A stretch of 64,000 bases of DNA from Dermacoccus abyssi (lineage in GTDB: Bacteria; Actinomycetota; Actinomycetes; Actinomycetales; Dermatophilaceae). Where the stretch lies: NCBI RefSeq assembly GCF_003515945.1, contig NZ_QWLM01000003.1, positions 62,001 to 126,000 of the forward strand. Direction: 5' to 3'. Every line of letters starts with the position of its first letter. The first letter of the stretch is position 1. The translations under genes were made by a program, and so were the position numbers. The notes beneath the pieces are model-generated. The model was not told the origin of the DNA. It worked only from the letters and a program-made list of their open reading frames with translations, and ran no database searches. Positions 1 through 9,737 of the stretch are shown here, in pieces.

Positions 1-1108
<1,108 letters not shown>

Positions 1109-1125
1109 CCTGGCCCTGACGCTGT

Positions 1126-1161
1126 GCTGCCCCCACCCGAGACGATTCGGGCGGGGGCAGC
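1126..1161. terminator. Hairpin terminator between guaB1 and the MFS gene
   Basis: Inverted repeat gctgccccc(a)cccga / tcggg(c)gggggcagc with a 6-nt loop and one internal mismatch, placed between two convergent genes. On the plus strand it is followed by a T-containing stretch (tgttgttcg). It could serve both directions. Confidence 0.65.
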
Positions 1162-1211
1162 TGTTGTTCGACTCGCCGAGCGAAACCTACTGACGCTGTC
1201 TGACCCGGTTC

Positions 1212-2444
1212 TCACCCGGCAGGAGCCTTGCTCTCCGCGCTGCTCGGCACCTCGAAGGTCCGCATGCTGCGGATGAAGAGAGGTACGACGGACGCGACGA
1301 GCAGGAAGCACGCTCCCACGGCGATGACCGGACGGGCTCCGTAGGCTGCCGCCAGGGGCGCCGCCAGCATCGAGCCGAGCGGCAGCGCGACGAAGGACAT
1401 GAGGATGTCCCACGAGTGCACGCGGCCTTGGAGCTCACCCGGCACGGCATGCTGGATCGCCGTTTCCCAGTGCACGTCGTAGAACAGCAGTCCCGCGTAG
1501 CCGATGGCAGCGAGTACCGCGATAGGCCATACCGAGTGGAACACCGCGAAACTGAACGCCCACAGCGGCATGAGGATGAGCGGTGCCCAGCCGGTGAACA
1601 GCGGACGTTTGAGATGAATGCGCGCCCCGAGCGCAGCGCCGAGAAAACCGCCGAGCCCCTCGGCAGCAGCGACGATGCCGACGGCGTGTGCGCCCCCGAG
1701 TTCCGACGCGACGAGCAGCGGGGCGAGCACGAGCACCGCGCCGTTGCCGATGTGGTAGAAACCCGCGGCCAACAGGCCCCAGAGCAGCCACGAGCGCGAG
1801 CGCACGGCGCGCCAGCCCGCCACGAGCTGCGCTGTGAACGCCTCGGATCCTTCCGTCCGCACGATGTCGACCGGGCGCGCCCAGGCCAGCACCGCGGCGA
1901 GGGAGACCACGAACGTCACAGCGTTGAGGGTGAACCCGAACGCCGGCCCGGCGAATCCCACGGCCGCGCCGCCTGTCACGGGTCCGAGCATGAGCATGAG
2001 CTGACGCAGGCTGGTCAGCGTGCCGTTCGTGCGTTGACGCTGATCGGCGGGAATGACGGCTCGTCGCCACGTCATGAAGGCTGGCCCGAAGAAGGCGCCC
2101 GCCGCTGCACTGACGAAGGCGCACACGATGACGAGCGGCGTCGACCAGGCGCCGAAAGCAAAGGCCGCGGCGAGCACCGCCGCCGAGATGGCCCTCACGA
2201 CGTCGGTGAGAGCCATGATGAGCCGCGGCTGCACCCGGTCGGCCCACACTCCACCGAAGAGCGTGAACACCAAGCGTGCGACGGTGGTGGCCGTGATGGC
2301 GGCGGCCATCTGGCCCGCACTTCCGTGGGCGAGAACGATGGCTACCGGCAACGCGACCACCTGGAAGGCGTCGCCCAGCCAGCTCGCCACCTGGCCGGCC
2401 AACACGCCCTGCGTCCGTCTCTCCACCCACGAAGTGCGCCGCAT
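1212..2444 (-). CDS. MFS transporter (EntS/MFS_3-like exporter)
   Basis: A 410-residue protein with about 12 hydrophobic segments spread over its full length, matching the major facilitator architecture. The N-terminal segment (LAGQVASWLGDAFQVVALP) and the motif-A-like loop FGGVWADR about residue 64 resemble the EntS/MFS_3 group of drug or siderophore exporters. The N-terminal tail is short and the C-terminal tail polar. Substrate cannot be inferred: neighbours are rnpB and guaB1, with no biosynthetic cluster. It ends convergently with guaB1 across a hairpin. Proton-driven export is the family expectation only. Confidence 0.8.
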   Translation of the reverse strand: MRRTSWVERRTQGVLAGQVASWLGDAFQVVALPVAIVLAHGSAGQMAAAITATTVARLVFTLFGGVWADRVQPRLIMALTDVVRAISAAVLAAAFAFGAWSTPLVIVCAFVSAAAGAFFGPAFMTWRRAVIPADQRQRTNGTLTSLRQLMLMLGPVTGGAAVGFAGPAFGFTLNAVTFVVSLAAVLAWARPVDIVRTEGSEAFTAQLVAGWRAVRSRSWLLWGLLAAGFYHIGNGAVLVLAPLLVASELGGAHAVGIVAAAEGLGGFLGAALGARIHLKRPLFTGWAPLILMPLWAFSFAVFHSVWPIAVLAAIGYAGLLFYDVHWETAIQHAVPGELQGRVHSWDILMSFVALPLGSMLAAPLAAAYGARPVIAVGACFLLVASVVPLFIRSMRTFEVPSSAESKAPAG

Positions 2445-2512
2445 GCGCGCCGACCCGGCGGTACTGCAAGGAAGTCACCGACAGTTCGACAGTGCGCTGC
2501 GGGGAGATGGTG

Positions 2513-2884
2513 GGATGAGCCGGCCTGTAAGCCGGGTTGTGTTCCGCGCACCGTCACCGGTGTCGCTTCGGCGATCATCCATCTAGGCCGCGCATTGCTG
2601 CGTGGCTCGAGCAATCTACCCGTGCGCTCAGCGGGCAGCTTCGACGCGCACTGTTCGATCTTGCTCCGGGTGGGGTTTACCGAGCCGCTCCAGTCACCTG
2701 GAGCGCTGGTGGTCTCTTACACCACCGTTTCACCCTTACCGCGCACGAAGCGCGGCGGTCTGTTTTCTGTGGCACTGTCCCGCGGGTCACCCCGGGTGGC
2801 CGTTAGCCACCACCCTGCCCTTCGGAGCCCGGACTTTCCTCGGCGAAGACGAATCTTCGACGCGACCGCCCGGCCGACTCATCC
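2513..2884 (-). ncRNA. rnpB: RNase P RNA (bacterial class A)
   Basis: The catalytic RNA of RNase P, which trims tRNA 5' leaders. Conserved core blocks are visible on the minus strand: the universal gaggaaagtccgggctcc near the 5' end (about 2825-2842) and the closing acaggccggctcatcc block. The ends were set by helix P1: ggatgagtcggcc at the 5' end pairs with ggccggctcatcc at the 3' end with one G-U wobble. Length, about 372 nt, is normal. The 5' end lies only about 22 nt after the RNB gene stop; actcta at 2893-2898 reads TAGAGT on the minus strand and would fit a -10 box, so the promoter probably lies inside the end of that gene. Confidence 0.93.
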
Positions 2885-2905
2885 AAGGGGCAACTCTACC
2901 GCCGG

Positions 2906-4375
2906 TCAGGAGGCGGCCTCGACCACCTCGAACGTGAGCTTGCCGCCCATGATGTCGGCGTCCGTGAGGCGCACCGTGCAGGTCTCCCCTGCGGGCGGCG
3001 CGGTAGCGCCCTCGGCGGCACGGGCTGGTGCGACGACAGCGTGGTCGACGAGTTGGACCGTCACACGTCCGCCACCCTTGCCCTCCTTGTCGGGGCCCTC
3101 GACAACGAGCGCGCCGAATGTCTCGCCGACGGAGGACGACAGGGCAGCTGCCTCCACGCGGTCGACGCAGGCGCGGTCGATCTTTCCGGCGACCTGGTCG
3201 CTCGAACGCATGATCTCGGGCAGGTCGGGCAGTGCCTCGCGGGCCCAGGCGGGCACCTCTCGTCCGTTTGCGAGCGCCTCACAGATGACGAGCCCGAATC
3301 GGTCGACGAGGCGACGAAGCGGCGCCGTCACGTGGGCGTACGGCGCGGCGACGGCGGCCTGCTCGGTGATCTCGGGGGTCGTGCCGTCGAACGGCGTGTA
3401 GGCCGCCCCGCGGAACAACGTGACCGCCTCGTGGATGAGTGCGAGGTGACGCGGGTCGTCCCGGTCGAGACGGCGCAGGAATGCGCCGTAGGTCTCGTCC
3501 TTCGCCCACACGAGCCCGAGGCCCTTGGCCTGGAGGCGGAAGCGTTCGACGTCGCGAGGATCGGGCCTCGGCATGGTGCGCAGGATGCCGACGCCGCCGT
3601 CGAGCATCATGCGTGCCGCCACCATGCCGGTCATGAGTGAGATCTGCGCGTTCCAGTCCTCGCTGGGCACGGGCGGACGGAAGTGCACCTCGTACCGGCC
3701 GGGCTCGGGCTCGCTGACTTCCTGATCCGGCATCGGCAGCGAGGCTCCGCCGCGCTCGAGTTCGAGCGTGGCGCGCAGCTCTCCGATGCGCTTGAGCAGG
3801 GCGAGACGCGGGTCGTCGCTGCCGGAGTCGACCGCGCCCTGAACGCCGCGGTAGTCGAGACGTTCGACGCTGCGCACCTGCGCGCGGTAGAGCGTCGCGT
3901 CGGTGACTTCACCGCGGGCGTCGAGCGTCATGTCCCACACGAACGCCGAGCACACCTGGTCGGGCAGAAGGCTCGCGGCGCCCTCGCTCAACTGGCTCGG
4001 GTGCAGCGGGATGCGCACGTCGGGCATGTAGATCGTCTGGCCGCGACGGCGGGTCTCGGCATCGAGGTTACCGCCGGGACGCACGTACAGGGGCACATCG
4101 GCGATGGCGTAGCGCACCCGGAACCCATCACCGGCCTCCTCGAGATGCATCGCCTGGTCGAGGTCCATCGACCCGACGGGGTCGATCGTGAAGAACGGCA
4201 CGGCCGTTTCGTCGCGTTCGGGCATTTGGACCGCAGCCATCGCCTCGCGGGCCTCCGCGACGGCGGCCTCGGGGTAGTCGAGGCTCAGTTCGTACTCCGC
4301 GCGCAGGGCGTCGAAGGAGCGAGCGAGGTCGCCGCCGGTGTCACGGCTCGGCCAGAGGATGCGGGTCTTCGGCAT
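2906..4375 (-). CDS. RNB-domain ribonuclease (RNase II/R-like, short form)
   Basis: A 489-residue protein that is mostly one RNB catalytic domain, lacking the N-terminal cold-shock domains of full RNase R. The metal-binding loop is TIDPVGSMDLDQA at about 63-75: the Asp residues matching RNase R positions 272, 278 and 280 are kept, but the fourth Asp (281) is Gln. This short RNB form is common in actinobacteria. Expected role is 3'-5' hydrolytic RNA degradation in the cytoplasm. It stands divergently from yaaA (104 bp) and directly upstream of rnpB on the same strand. Confidence 0.85.
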   Translation of the reverse strand: MPKTRILWPSRDTGGDLARSFDALRAEYELSLDYPEAAVAEAREAMAAVQMPERDETAVPFFTIDPVGSMDLDQAMHLEEAGDGFRVRYAIADVPLYVRPGGNLDAETRRRGQTIYMPDVRIPLHPSQLSEGAASLLPDQVCSAFVWDMTLDARGEVTDATLYRAQVRSVERLDYRGVQGAVDSGSDDPRLALLKRIGELRATLELERGGASLPMPDQEVSEPEPGRYEVHFRPPVPSEDWNAQISLMTGMVAARMMLDGGVGILRTMPRPDPRDVERFRLQAKGLGLVWAKDETYGAFLRRLDRDDPRHLALIHEAVTLFRGAAYTPFDGTTPEITEQAAVAAPYAHVTAPLRRLVDRFGLVICEALANGREVPAWAREALPDLPEIMRSSDQVAGKIDRACVDRVEAAALSSSVGETFGALVVEGPDKEGKGGGRVTVQLVDHAVVAPARAAEGATAPPAGETCTVRLTDADIMGGKLTFEVVEAAS

Positions 4376-4479
4376 GGCCCGAGCCTACAAGCGCACGTCG
4401 ACGAGAGGCACGCTCCACGCGCGTTGTCCGGCCCGGAACGACTGCTGCGCCGAGCGAGGATCGGGCTACGCTGGCCCGC

Positions 4480-5238
4480 GTGATCGCCCTCCTGCCGCCG
4501 TCGGAATCGAAGACCACGCGCAGGCGTGGCGCGCGCCTCGACCTCGCGAAGCTGTCGTTCCCCGAGCTGACCGAAGCCCGACAGCAGGTCGCCGCAGCGG
4601 TCAGCGAGGTGAGCGCGCGCGATGAAGCGCCCGAGGTGCTCGGGGTCTCCCCCAACCTTGCCGACGAGATCGCCCGCAACACCCGACTCTTCGATGCTCC
4701 GACGTTGCCCGCCGCGCAGCTCTACACCGGCGTGCTCTACGACGCGCTCGGGTTGTCCGACCTCGAAGGCGCCGACAAGGCGCGGGCGACGCGGCGCGTC
4801 GTCATCTCCTCGGCGCTCTACGGCGCGGTCCGTCTCGGAGACCGCCTCGCGCCCTACCGCCTGTCGATGGGGGTCAACCTTCCTCGGCTCGGTGCCCTCG
4901 CCGCTCACTGGCGCTCGGTGCTCGACGCGCCGCTGAGCGAGGCCGCAGGCAAGGGCGTCGTCGTGGACTGTCGATCCTCGACGTACGCCGCCTCGTGGAA
5001 CCCGAGTGGCGAGCTCGCGCGCCGCTGGGTTCACATCCGCGTTCCCGGCGCCACGCACATGGCGAAGCACACCCGCGGACTCGTGACCCGAGCCCTCGTC
5101 ACGGATGCGCGCGACCCACGCACCCCCAAGGCGCTCGCTGCCCAGCTGGCCGAGACGTTCGACGTCGACCTCCACGAAGCGACGTCACCGTCGAAGCCGT
5201 GGATCCTCGACGTGAGCGTGCGCGAAGCCACGGCCTGA
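4480..5238 (+). CDS. yaaA: YaaA family peroxide stress protein (DUF328)
   Basis: 252 residues, the family's usual length. It opens with the hallmark LLPPSESKT and has the family's later motifs LYTGVLYDAL (about 77-86) and SSALYGAVRLGD about residue 110. In E. coli, YaaA limits free iron and Fenton damage under hydrogen peroxide stress. The start is GTG at 4480, directly in front of the conserved N-terminus. The next gene starts 5 nt after the stop, so co-transcription is likely. Confidence 0.88.
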   Translation: MIALLPPSESKTTRRRGARLDLAKLSFPELTEARQQVAAAVSEVSARDEAPEVLGVSPNLADEIARNTRLFDAPTLPAAQLYTGVLYDALGLSDLEGADKARATRRVVISSALYGAVRLGDRLAPYRLSMGVNLPRLGALAAHWRSVLDAPLSEAAGKGVVVDCRSSTYAASWNPSGELARRWVHIRVPGATHMAKHTRGLVTRALVTDARDPRTPKALAAQLAETFDVDLHEATSPSKPWILDVSVREATA

Positions 5239-5243
5239 CCGGC

Positions 5244-6332
5244 GTGGACGTCGACGCCGCACTGGAGCTGCTCGCTCGGGTCCCGAGCGTTCTCGTCTTT
5301 CTCGCCGCCCTGACGGTCGTGGCGGAGTGCGCGTCGATCGCTGGCCTCTTCGACCTGCTCGGCACGAAGGTGGTGGCCCTCGCCCGCGGGCGGATCGCCC
5401 TCGTGTGGGTGCTGTTCATGACGACGGCAGGTCTCGTGACGGCCTTCCTCAGCCTCGACACGACGGCGGTTCTCATGACGACGGCCGCCGTCGTGGTCGC
5501 GCGGCGTCTCGACCGCCCCGTCGCATTGTTTGCCTTTCCGACGCTCTGGATCGCGAACATGGCCTCGCTCTGGCTGCCCGTGTCGAACCTGACGAACCTG
5601 CTCACCCGGGACGTCCTGCCTCACCCCAATGCGCTCGGGTTCCTGGAGGAGGCGTGGCCCGTCGCGCTCACGACGACGCTCGTGCCCCTTCTCGTGGCGG
5701 CCGTCGTCTGGCGGTCCTCACTGCGCGGCACCGCGGTGGCCCCTGCGGAATCGGCGCCCCCACAGCCTGCCCAAGACGGCGTGCTTCCCGCAGTCGGCAC
5801 GCTCGTTGCTTGCATGTGCGTGTCGATCCTTCTCGTCGAACCCGCCGTGGCTGCATCCGTCGCGGCGCTCTTGTGTGTCGCCGTCATCGCCATGAGGCGC
5901 CGAAGCACCCTCGCCGAGATCGAGGTCCCGTGGCGCAGCCTCGCCATCACATCGGCCCTGTTCGTCACCGTGGCGCTCGTTCGCGGTTCCGCGGTCCTGC
6001 GTCCCGCACTGGGTTCGTTGGGCGACGCTCCCGCGTGGACGCTCACGGCCGCCGGAGCGCTCGTCGCGAACGGGCTGAACAACCTTCCGGCCTACCTCGC
6101 GCTCGAGCCCGCCGCCCACGGTGAGACGGATCGGGTTCTCGCGCTCCTCGTGGGCGTCAACGTGGCGAGTGGTATCACCTGGTGGGGTTCGGTGGCCACG
6201 CTCCTGTGGCGTGACCGTCTTCGCCGTGCCGGTGTCCGGATCAGGTGGGGAACCCACCTTCGGCTGACCGGCCTGGCCACGCTCGTCACGACGCTCGCTG
6301 CAGCCGGAGTGCTCGAGCTCGTCAGCCGCTGA
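5244..6332 (+). CDS. SLC13/ArsB-like membrane permease
   Basis: A polytopic membrane protein of 362 residues with about 10 hydrophobic segments. The stretch LSLDTTAVLMTTAAVVVARR, followed by the loop LWIANMASLWLPVSNLTNLL, is typical of the ArsB/NhaD ion-transporter superfamily, where re-entrant loops form the anion site. A second matching half shows LVANGLNNLPAYLAL near the C-terminus. The start was set at GTG 5244, just after the yaaA stop; a longer frame extending upstream overlaps yaaA and is rejected. Substrate unknown: no arsR or arsC is nearby, so an arsenite role is unsupported. Confidence 0.75.
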   Translation: MDVDAALELLARVPSVLVFLAALTVVAECASIAGLFDLLGTKVVALARGRIALVWVLFMTTAGLVTAFLSLDTTAVLMTTAAVVVARRLDRPVALFAFPTLWIANMASLWLPVSNLTNLLTRDVLPHPNALGFLEEAWPVALTTTLVPLLVAAVVWRSSLRGTAVAPAESAPPQPAQDGVLPAVGTLVACMCVSILLVEPAVAASVAALLCVAVIAMRRRSTLAEIEVPWRSLAITSALFVTVALVRGSAVLRPALGSLGDAPAWTLTAAGALVANGLNNLPAYLALEPAAHGETDRVLALLVGVNVASGITWWGSVATLLWRDRLRRAGVRIRWGTHLRLTGLATLVTTLAAAGVLELVSR

Positions 6333-6345
6333 GCTACAGCGTGCG

Positions 6346-7539
6346 TCAGTTCGGACCGAACGCCACCGTGAGGGCTCGCTCGAGATCTGCGGCGAGGTCG
6401 CCCGCGTCCTCGAGGCCCACCGACAGGCGCACCGTGCCGTCGGTGATGCCGATGGCAGCGCGCGCCTCCTCGCCCATGCGGCGATGGGTCGTCGTGGCGG
6501 GGTGGGTGGCCATCGACTTGGAATCGCCGAGGTTGTTGGAGATGTCGACGATCTCGAGAGCGTTCATCAGGGCGAAGGCCTCGGCCTTGCCGCCGTCGAT
6601 CTCGAACGTCACGACCGTGCCGCCGCCACCCATCTGCCGCTTCGCCAGCTCGTGCTGGGGATGTGAGGGGAGGAAGGGGTAGAGCACGGTGCGCACTCGG
6701 GGGTGCGCTTCGAGCTGTTCGGCCAGACGCAACGCCGCTGCGGCCTGCGCCTCGACGCGTAGACGCATCGTCTCGAGCCCCTTGAGCAGCACCCAGGCGT
6801 TGAACGCCGAGAGTGTCGGCCCGGTGTGACGCACAAGATTCTGCACGGGCCCGTCAATGAACTCCTTCGGCCCGAGGATCGCCCCGCCGAGCACGCGGCC
6901 CTGGCCGTCGATGTGCTTGGTGGCCGAGTAGACGACGATGTCGGCGCCGTGTGCGAGCGGCTTGCTGAACACGGGCGTTCCGAAGACGTTGTCGACGACG
7001 ACCTGCGCACCGGCGCCGTGCGCGAGGTCGCAGACCGCTCGCATGTCGACGAGCTCCTGCATCGGGTTGCTCGGCGATTCGAAGAACACGGCGGTGGTCG
7101 GCTCGGCCAGCGCCTTGCGCCACTGCTCGAGGTCAGGTCCGTCGACGAAGACCGTCTCGACGCCCCACCGCGGCAGGATCTCGTCGAGGATGACGAAGCA
7201 CGAGCCGAAGAGCCCCCGCGAGGCGACGACGCGGTCGCCGGCGCCCAGCAGCGCGGCGAGGGCCGTGAACACCGCCGACATGCCCGATGCAGTGGCGGAG
7301 CACGCCTCAGCCCCTTCGAGGGCCGCGAGGCGCTGTTCGAGCATCGCTGTCGTCGGGTTGCCGTACCGGCTGTAGACGAACCGCTCGCTCTCCCCGGCGA
7401 AAGCGGCCTCGGCGGCTTCGGCGCTGTCGTAGACGAAGCCGGAGGTGAGGTACATGGCCTCGGCCGTCTCCTCGAAGCCGCTTCGGGCCAAGCCTGCTCG
7501 GACAGCGAGGGTGTCAGGGCGAAGGGTGGGCTCACTCAC
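6346..7539 (-). CDS. metZ: O-succinylhomoserine sulfhydrylase
   Basis: A PLP enzyme of the Cys/Met metabolism family, 397 residues. Visible marks are YSRYGNPTT near residue 55, FFESPSNPMQ about 150-159, DNVFGTPVFSKPL, the PLP lysine in YSATKHIDGQG about 210, and the C-terminal RLSVGLEDAGDL. The YSATKHIDGQGRVLGG pattern separates MetZ from MetB. It makes homocysteine from O-succinylhomoserine and sulfide in the cytoplasm. The 156 bp upstream hold a small hairpin (7591-7608, agccggg/cccggct) but no recognisable SAM riboswitch. Confidence 0.9.
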   Translation of the reverse strand: MSEPTLRPDTLAVRAGLARSGFEETAEAMYLTSGFVYDSAEAAEAAFAGESERFVYSRYGNPTTAMLEQRLAALEGAEACSATASGMSAVFTALAALLGAGDRVVASRGLFGSCFVILDEILPRWGVETVFVDGPDLEQWRKALAEPTTAVFFESPSNPMQELVDMRAVCDLAHGAGAQVVVDNVFGTPVFSKPLAHGADIVVYSATKHIDGQGRVLGGAILGPKEFIDGPVQNLVRHTGPTLSAFNAWVLLKGLETMRLRVEAQAAAALRLAEQLEAHPRVRTVLYPFLPSHPQHELAKRQMGGGGTVVTFEIDGGKAEAFALMNALEIVDISNNLGDSKSMATHPATTTHRRMGEEARAAIGITDGTVRLSVGLEDAGDLAADLERALTVAFGPN

Positions 7540-7695
7540 CGGATGCTCTCCTTCCCACGGGCAGGTTTACTGCGCGTGGTGCGTCGGGGAAGCCGGGCGG
7601 ACCCGGCTGTTCCATAACGCAACCTTATGAAGAAGTGTCTGCTTCGCTATCTCGCCCGCTTCGATGTCCAACCGGTGGACGATGGCGGGGGGGGC

Positions 7696-8907
7696 TCAGC
7701 GCAGGTGGTGCGTGTCGTTGGTGAACGCGACCTGCGCGTTCCCGTCGCGCCACACCTCGATGCCGGTGAGCGAGCCCGGTGCTGCCGCGAGCCTCCACGC
7801 CGCATCGATGTCGAGCCCGAGCACCGCCGAGAGCACCGACATGATGGCGATCCGGTGCGTCACGACGACGACCGCTCCCCCGCGCTCCACGGCGCGCTCG
7901 AGCGCGTCGGAGATCCGCGCGTCGAGCTGTGCGCGCGTCTCACCGCCGGGGGCGCTGTACGTGGCGTCATGGCGCAGACTCGACAGCCCGGCGGCGTCCC
8001 GAGCGTGGATCTCCTTGAAGCTCAGGCCGTCCCACTCGCCGAAGGCCTGCTCGTCCCAATCCTCGTCGACCTGCGCCTGCACGCCCAGCGCCTTCGCGAC
8101 CGGCGCTCCGGTTTCGATGGCCCGCGCGAGCGACGACGTCACGACGCTCACGGTCTCGGCGTCTGAGACGAGCGCGCCGACGGCCCGCGCGACGCGCTCC
8201 GCCTGGTCGCGACCGGCCGCGTTGAGCGCGGGGTCGGCGCCGCCACGGCCGTCGAGCTTTCCGCCCGTCGTGAAGTCGGTGACGCCGTGACGCACGAGAA
8301 CGATGCGGGTCGGCTTGCCGAGGTCGGGTTTCGGCGTCACCGGGGCGACGGTCTCGGCTTCGCGCTCGGTCGTGTCCGGTTCGCTCGTGCCGCCCGGGGC
8401 CTCGTCCTTCGTTGCTCCGCCAGGCGCGCCCTCATCGTCGGTCTCACTCGTCGAATCGTCGGGCTGCCACGCGTCGCGACGCACGGTCACGCCGTCCATG
8501 CCGTCGTTCGACAGCTTGTCGGCAGCCTTGTTCTTCTCGCGCGGGATCCATTCGTAGGTGACGGCCCCGCCGGCACTGGCGATCTCGGACGAGATGGTGC
8601 GCGCTTCGGCGGCGAGACGCTTCATGTCTTCGTGCTTGATCTTCCAGCGACCCGACATCTGCTCGACGACGAGCTTGCTGTCCATGCGCACCGTCACTGC
8701 CGCGGACGGTTCGTGGTCGCGTACGGCCCGAAGCCCCTCGATGAGGCCGGTGTACTCGGCGACGTTGTTCGACTCCTTGCCGAGCGGCGCAGCCCGCTCG
8801 GCAAGCACCTCCCGCGTCTCGCCGTCCCGAACCAACGCGCCGTATCCGGCAACACCAGGATTACCGCGCGACCCTCCGTCAGCTTCGACAATGAGGCGTC
8901 GTGTCAT
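7696..8907 (-). CDS. Bifunctional RNase HI / acid phosphatase (Rv2228c type)
   Basis: Two domains in 403 residues. Residues 1-140 are RNase HI: EADGGSRGNPG at 8-18, the Glu of ESNNVAEYTGL at about 45-55, the Asp of VRMDSK near 73-78 and the terminal KAADKLSN segment. Residues 140-195 form an acidic, low-complexity linker. Residues 200-403 are a histidine phosphatase with VLVRHG about 205-210 and the second catalytic His in VVVVTHRIA near 350. M. tuberculosis Rv2228c has the same fusion, where the phosphatase resembles CobC. It removes RNA from RNA-DNA hybrids; the phosphatase substrate is unproven. It follows the Nif3-like and zinc-ribbon genes on the same strand, the conserved actinobacterial order. 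Confidence 0.9.
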   Translation of the reverse strand: MTRRLIVEADGGSRGNPGVAGYGALVRDGETREVLAERAAPLGKESNNVAEYTGLIEGLRAVRDHEPSAAVTVRMDSKLVVEQMSGRWKIKHEDMKRLAAEARTISSEIASAGGAVTYEWIPREKNKAADKLSNDGMDGVTVRRDAWQPDDSTSETDDEGAPGGATKDEAPGGTSEPDTTEREAETVAPVTPKPDLGKPTRIVLVRHGVTDFTTGGKLDGRGGADPALNAAGRDQAERVARAVGALVSDAETVSVVTSSLARAIETGAPVAKALGVQAQVDEDWDEQAFGEWDGLSFKEIHARDAAGLSSLRHDATYSAPGGETRAQLDARISDALERAVERGGAVVVVTHRIAIMSVLSAVLGLDIDAAWRLAAAPGSLTGIEVWRDGNAQVAFTNDTHHLR

Positions 8908-8999
8908 GGCAAGATCCCTTCGGGGTCAGCGTTGTTCAGCGACGCGAGGCGTCGGTCAGAGACAGGGTCGGGTCGAGGGGGCGCCCCTTCCGACGTGCG

Positions 9000-9737
9000 T
9001 CAGACGTCGGATTCGGCCGTGCGCACGAGAATGCGGCCACACTCGTCACAGTTGACGACCGTGTCGGCCGAGGCCGCCTTGATCCGGGCGAGGTCACTCG
9101 CGTTGAGCTCGAGGCCACAGCCCATGCAGCGACGTCCGTGCAGCGCGGCGGCGGCCACACCGCTACGCGCCCGGATGCGGTCGTACTCGGTCAGCAGTTC
9201 GGCGTTGATCGTGGGTGCCATGTCGGCGCGTTTGCTCGCGACCTGGGCCCGCTCCGCGTCGAGCTCCTTCGAGTCCGCGGCCATCGCGTCCTTGAGTTCC
9301 TTGACCTTCACCTCAGCGGCGTCGGCGGCCTTGGTGAAACCGTCGAGGCGCTCACGCAGTTCCTCGGCACGCTCCATGATCTCGAGTTCGGTGTCCTCGA
9401 GAACGCTCTGGCGACGGGCCAGGGTGTCGAGCTCGTGCTGGAGAGCCTGAAGGTCCTTCGCCGTGCCCTGACCCGCGTCGAGACGCTTTCGGTTGCGCGC
9501 AGCACGCTCACGCACCTGCTCGACGTCGGCCTCGCTGCGGCTGATCTCGCGTTCGACGTCCGACACGGCGGTCTGAGCGAGAACCATCTCCTCCGTCGCG
9601 GAGTCAGCGGTGGCCTTCGCCTCGGCGAGCTCCTTGGCCTGCGGCAGGTTGGCCAGACGGTGGTCGATCTGGTCCAGACGCGTGTCGAGCTTCTGCAGGT
9701 CGAGCAGCTTCCACTGCTGCTGAAGTTCTGCCTTCAC
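9000..9737 (-). CDS. Coiled-coil C4-type zinc-ribbon protein (Rv2229c family)
   Basis: A 245-residue protein: a long Ala/Glu/Arg-rich coiled coil (about 1-185) followed by a C-terminal zinc ribbon with CMGCG and CDECG pairs (about 197-232). The start is GTG at 9737, overlapping the TGA of the upstream gene by four bases (GTGA); a longer reading frame upstream is the overlapping neighbour. The family sits between Nif3-like and RNase HI genes in most actinobacteria. Function is unknown; nucleic acid binding or a scaffold role is only a guess. Confidence 0.85.
   Translation of the reverse strand: MKAELQQQWKLLDLQKLDTRLDQIDHRLANLPQAKELAEAKATADSATEEMVLAQTAVSDVEREISRSEADVEQVRERAARNRKRLDAGQGTAKDLQALQHELDTLARRQSVLEDTELEIMERAEELRERLDGFTKAADAAEVKVKELKDAMAADSKELDAERAQVASKRADMAPTINAELLTEYDRIRARSGVAAAALHGRRCMGCGLELNASDLARIKAASADTVVNCDECGRILVRTAESDV

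Noticed and set aside
1416-3401. Long open frame on the plus strand across the MFS gene and rnpB
   Set aside because: It is antisense to a clear MFS gene and to RNase P RNA, and its translation is low-complexity Arg/His/Gly with no domain.
7540-7695. Possible SAM riboswitch before metZ
   Set aside because: Only two small hairpins are visible; no SAM-I, II or IV core could be matched.
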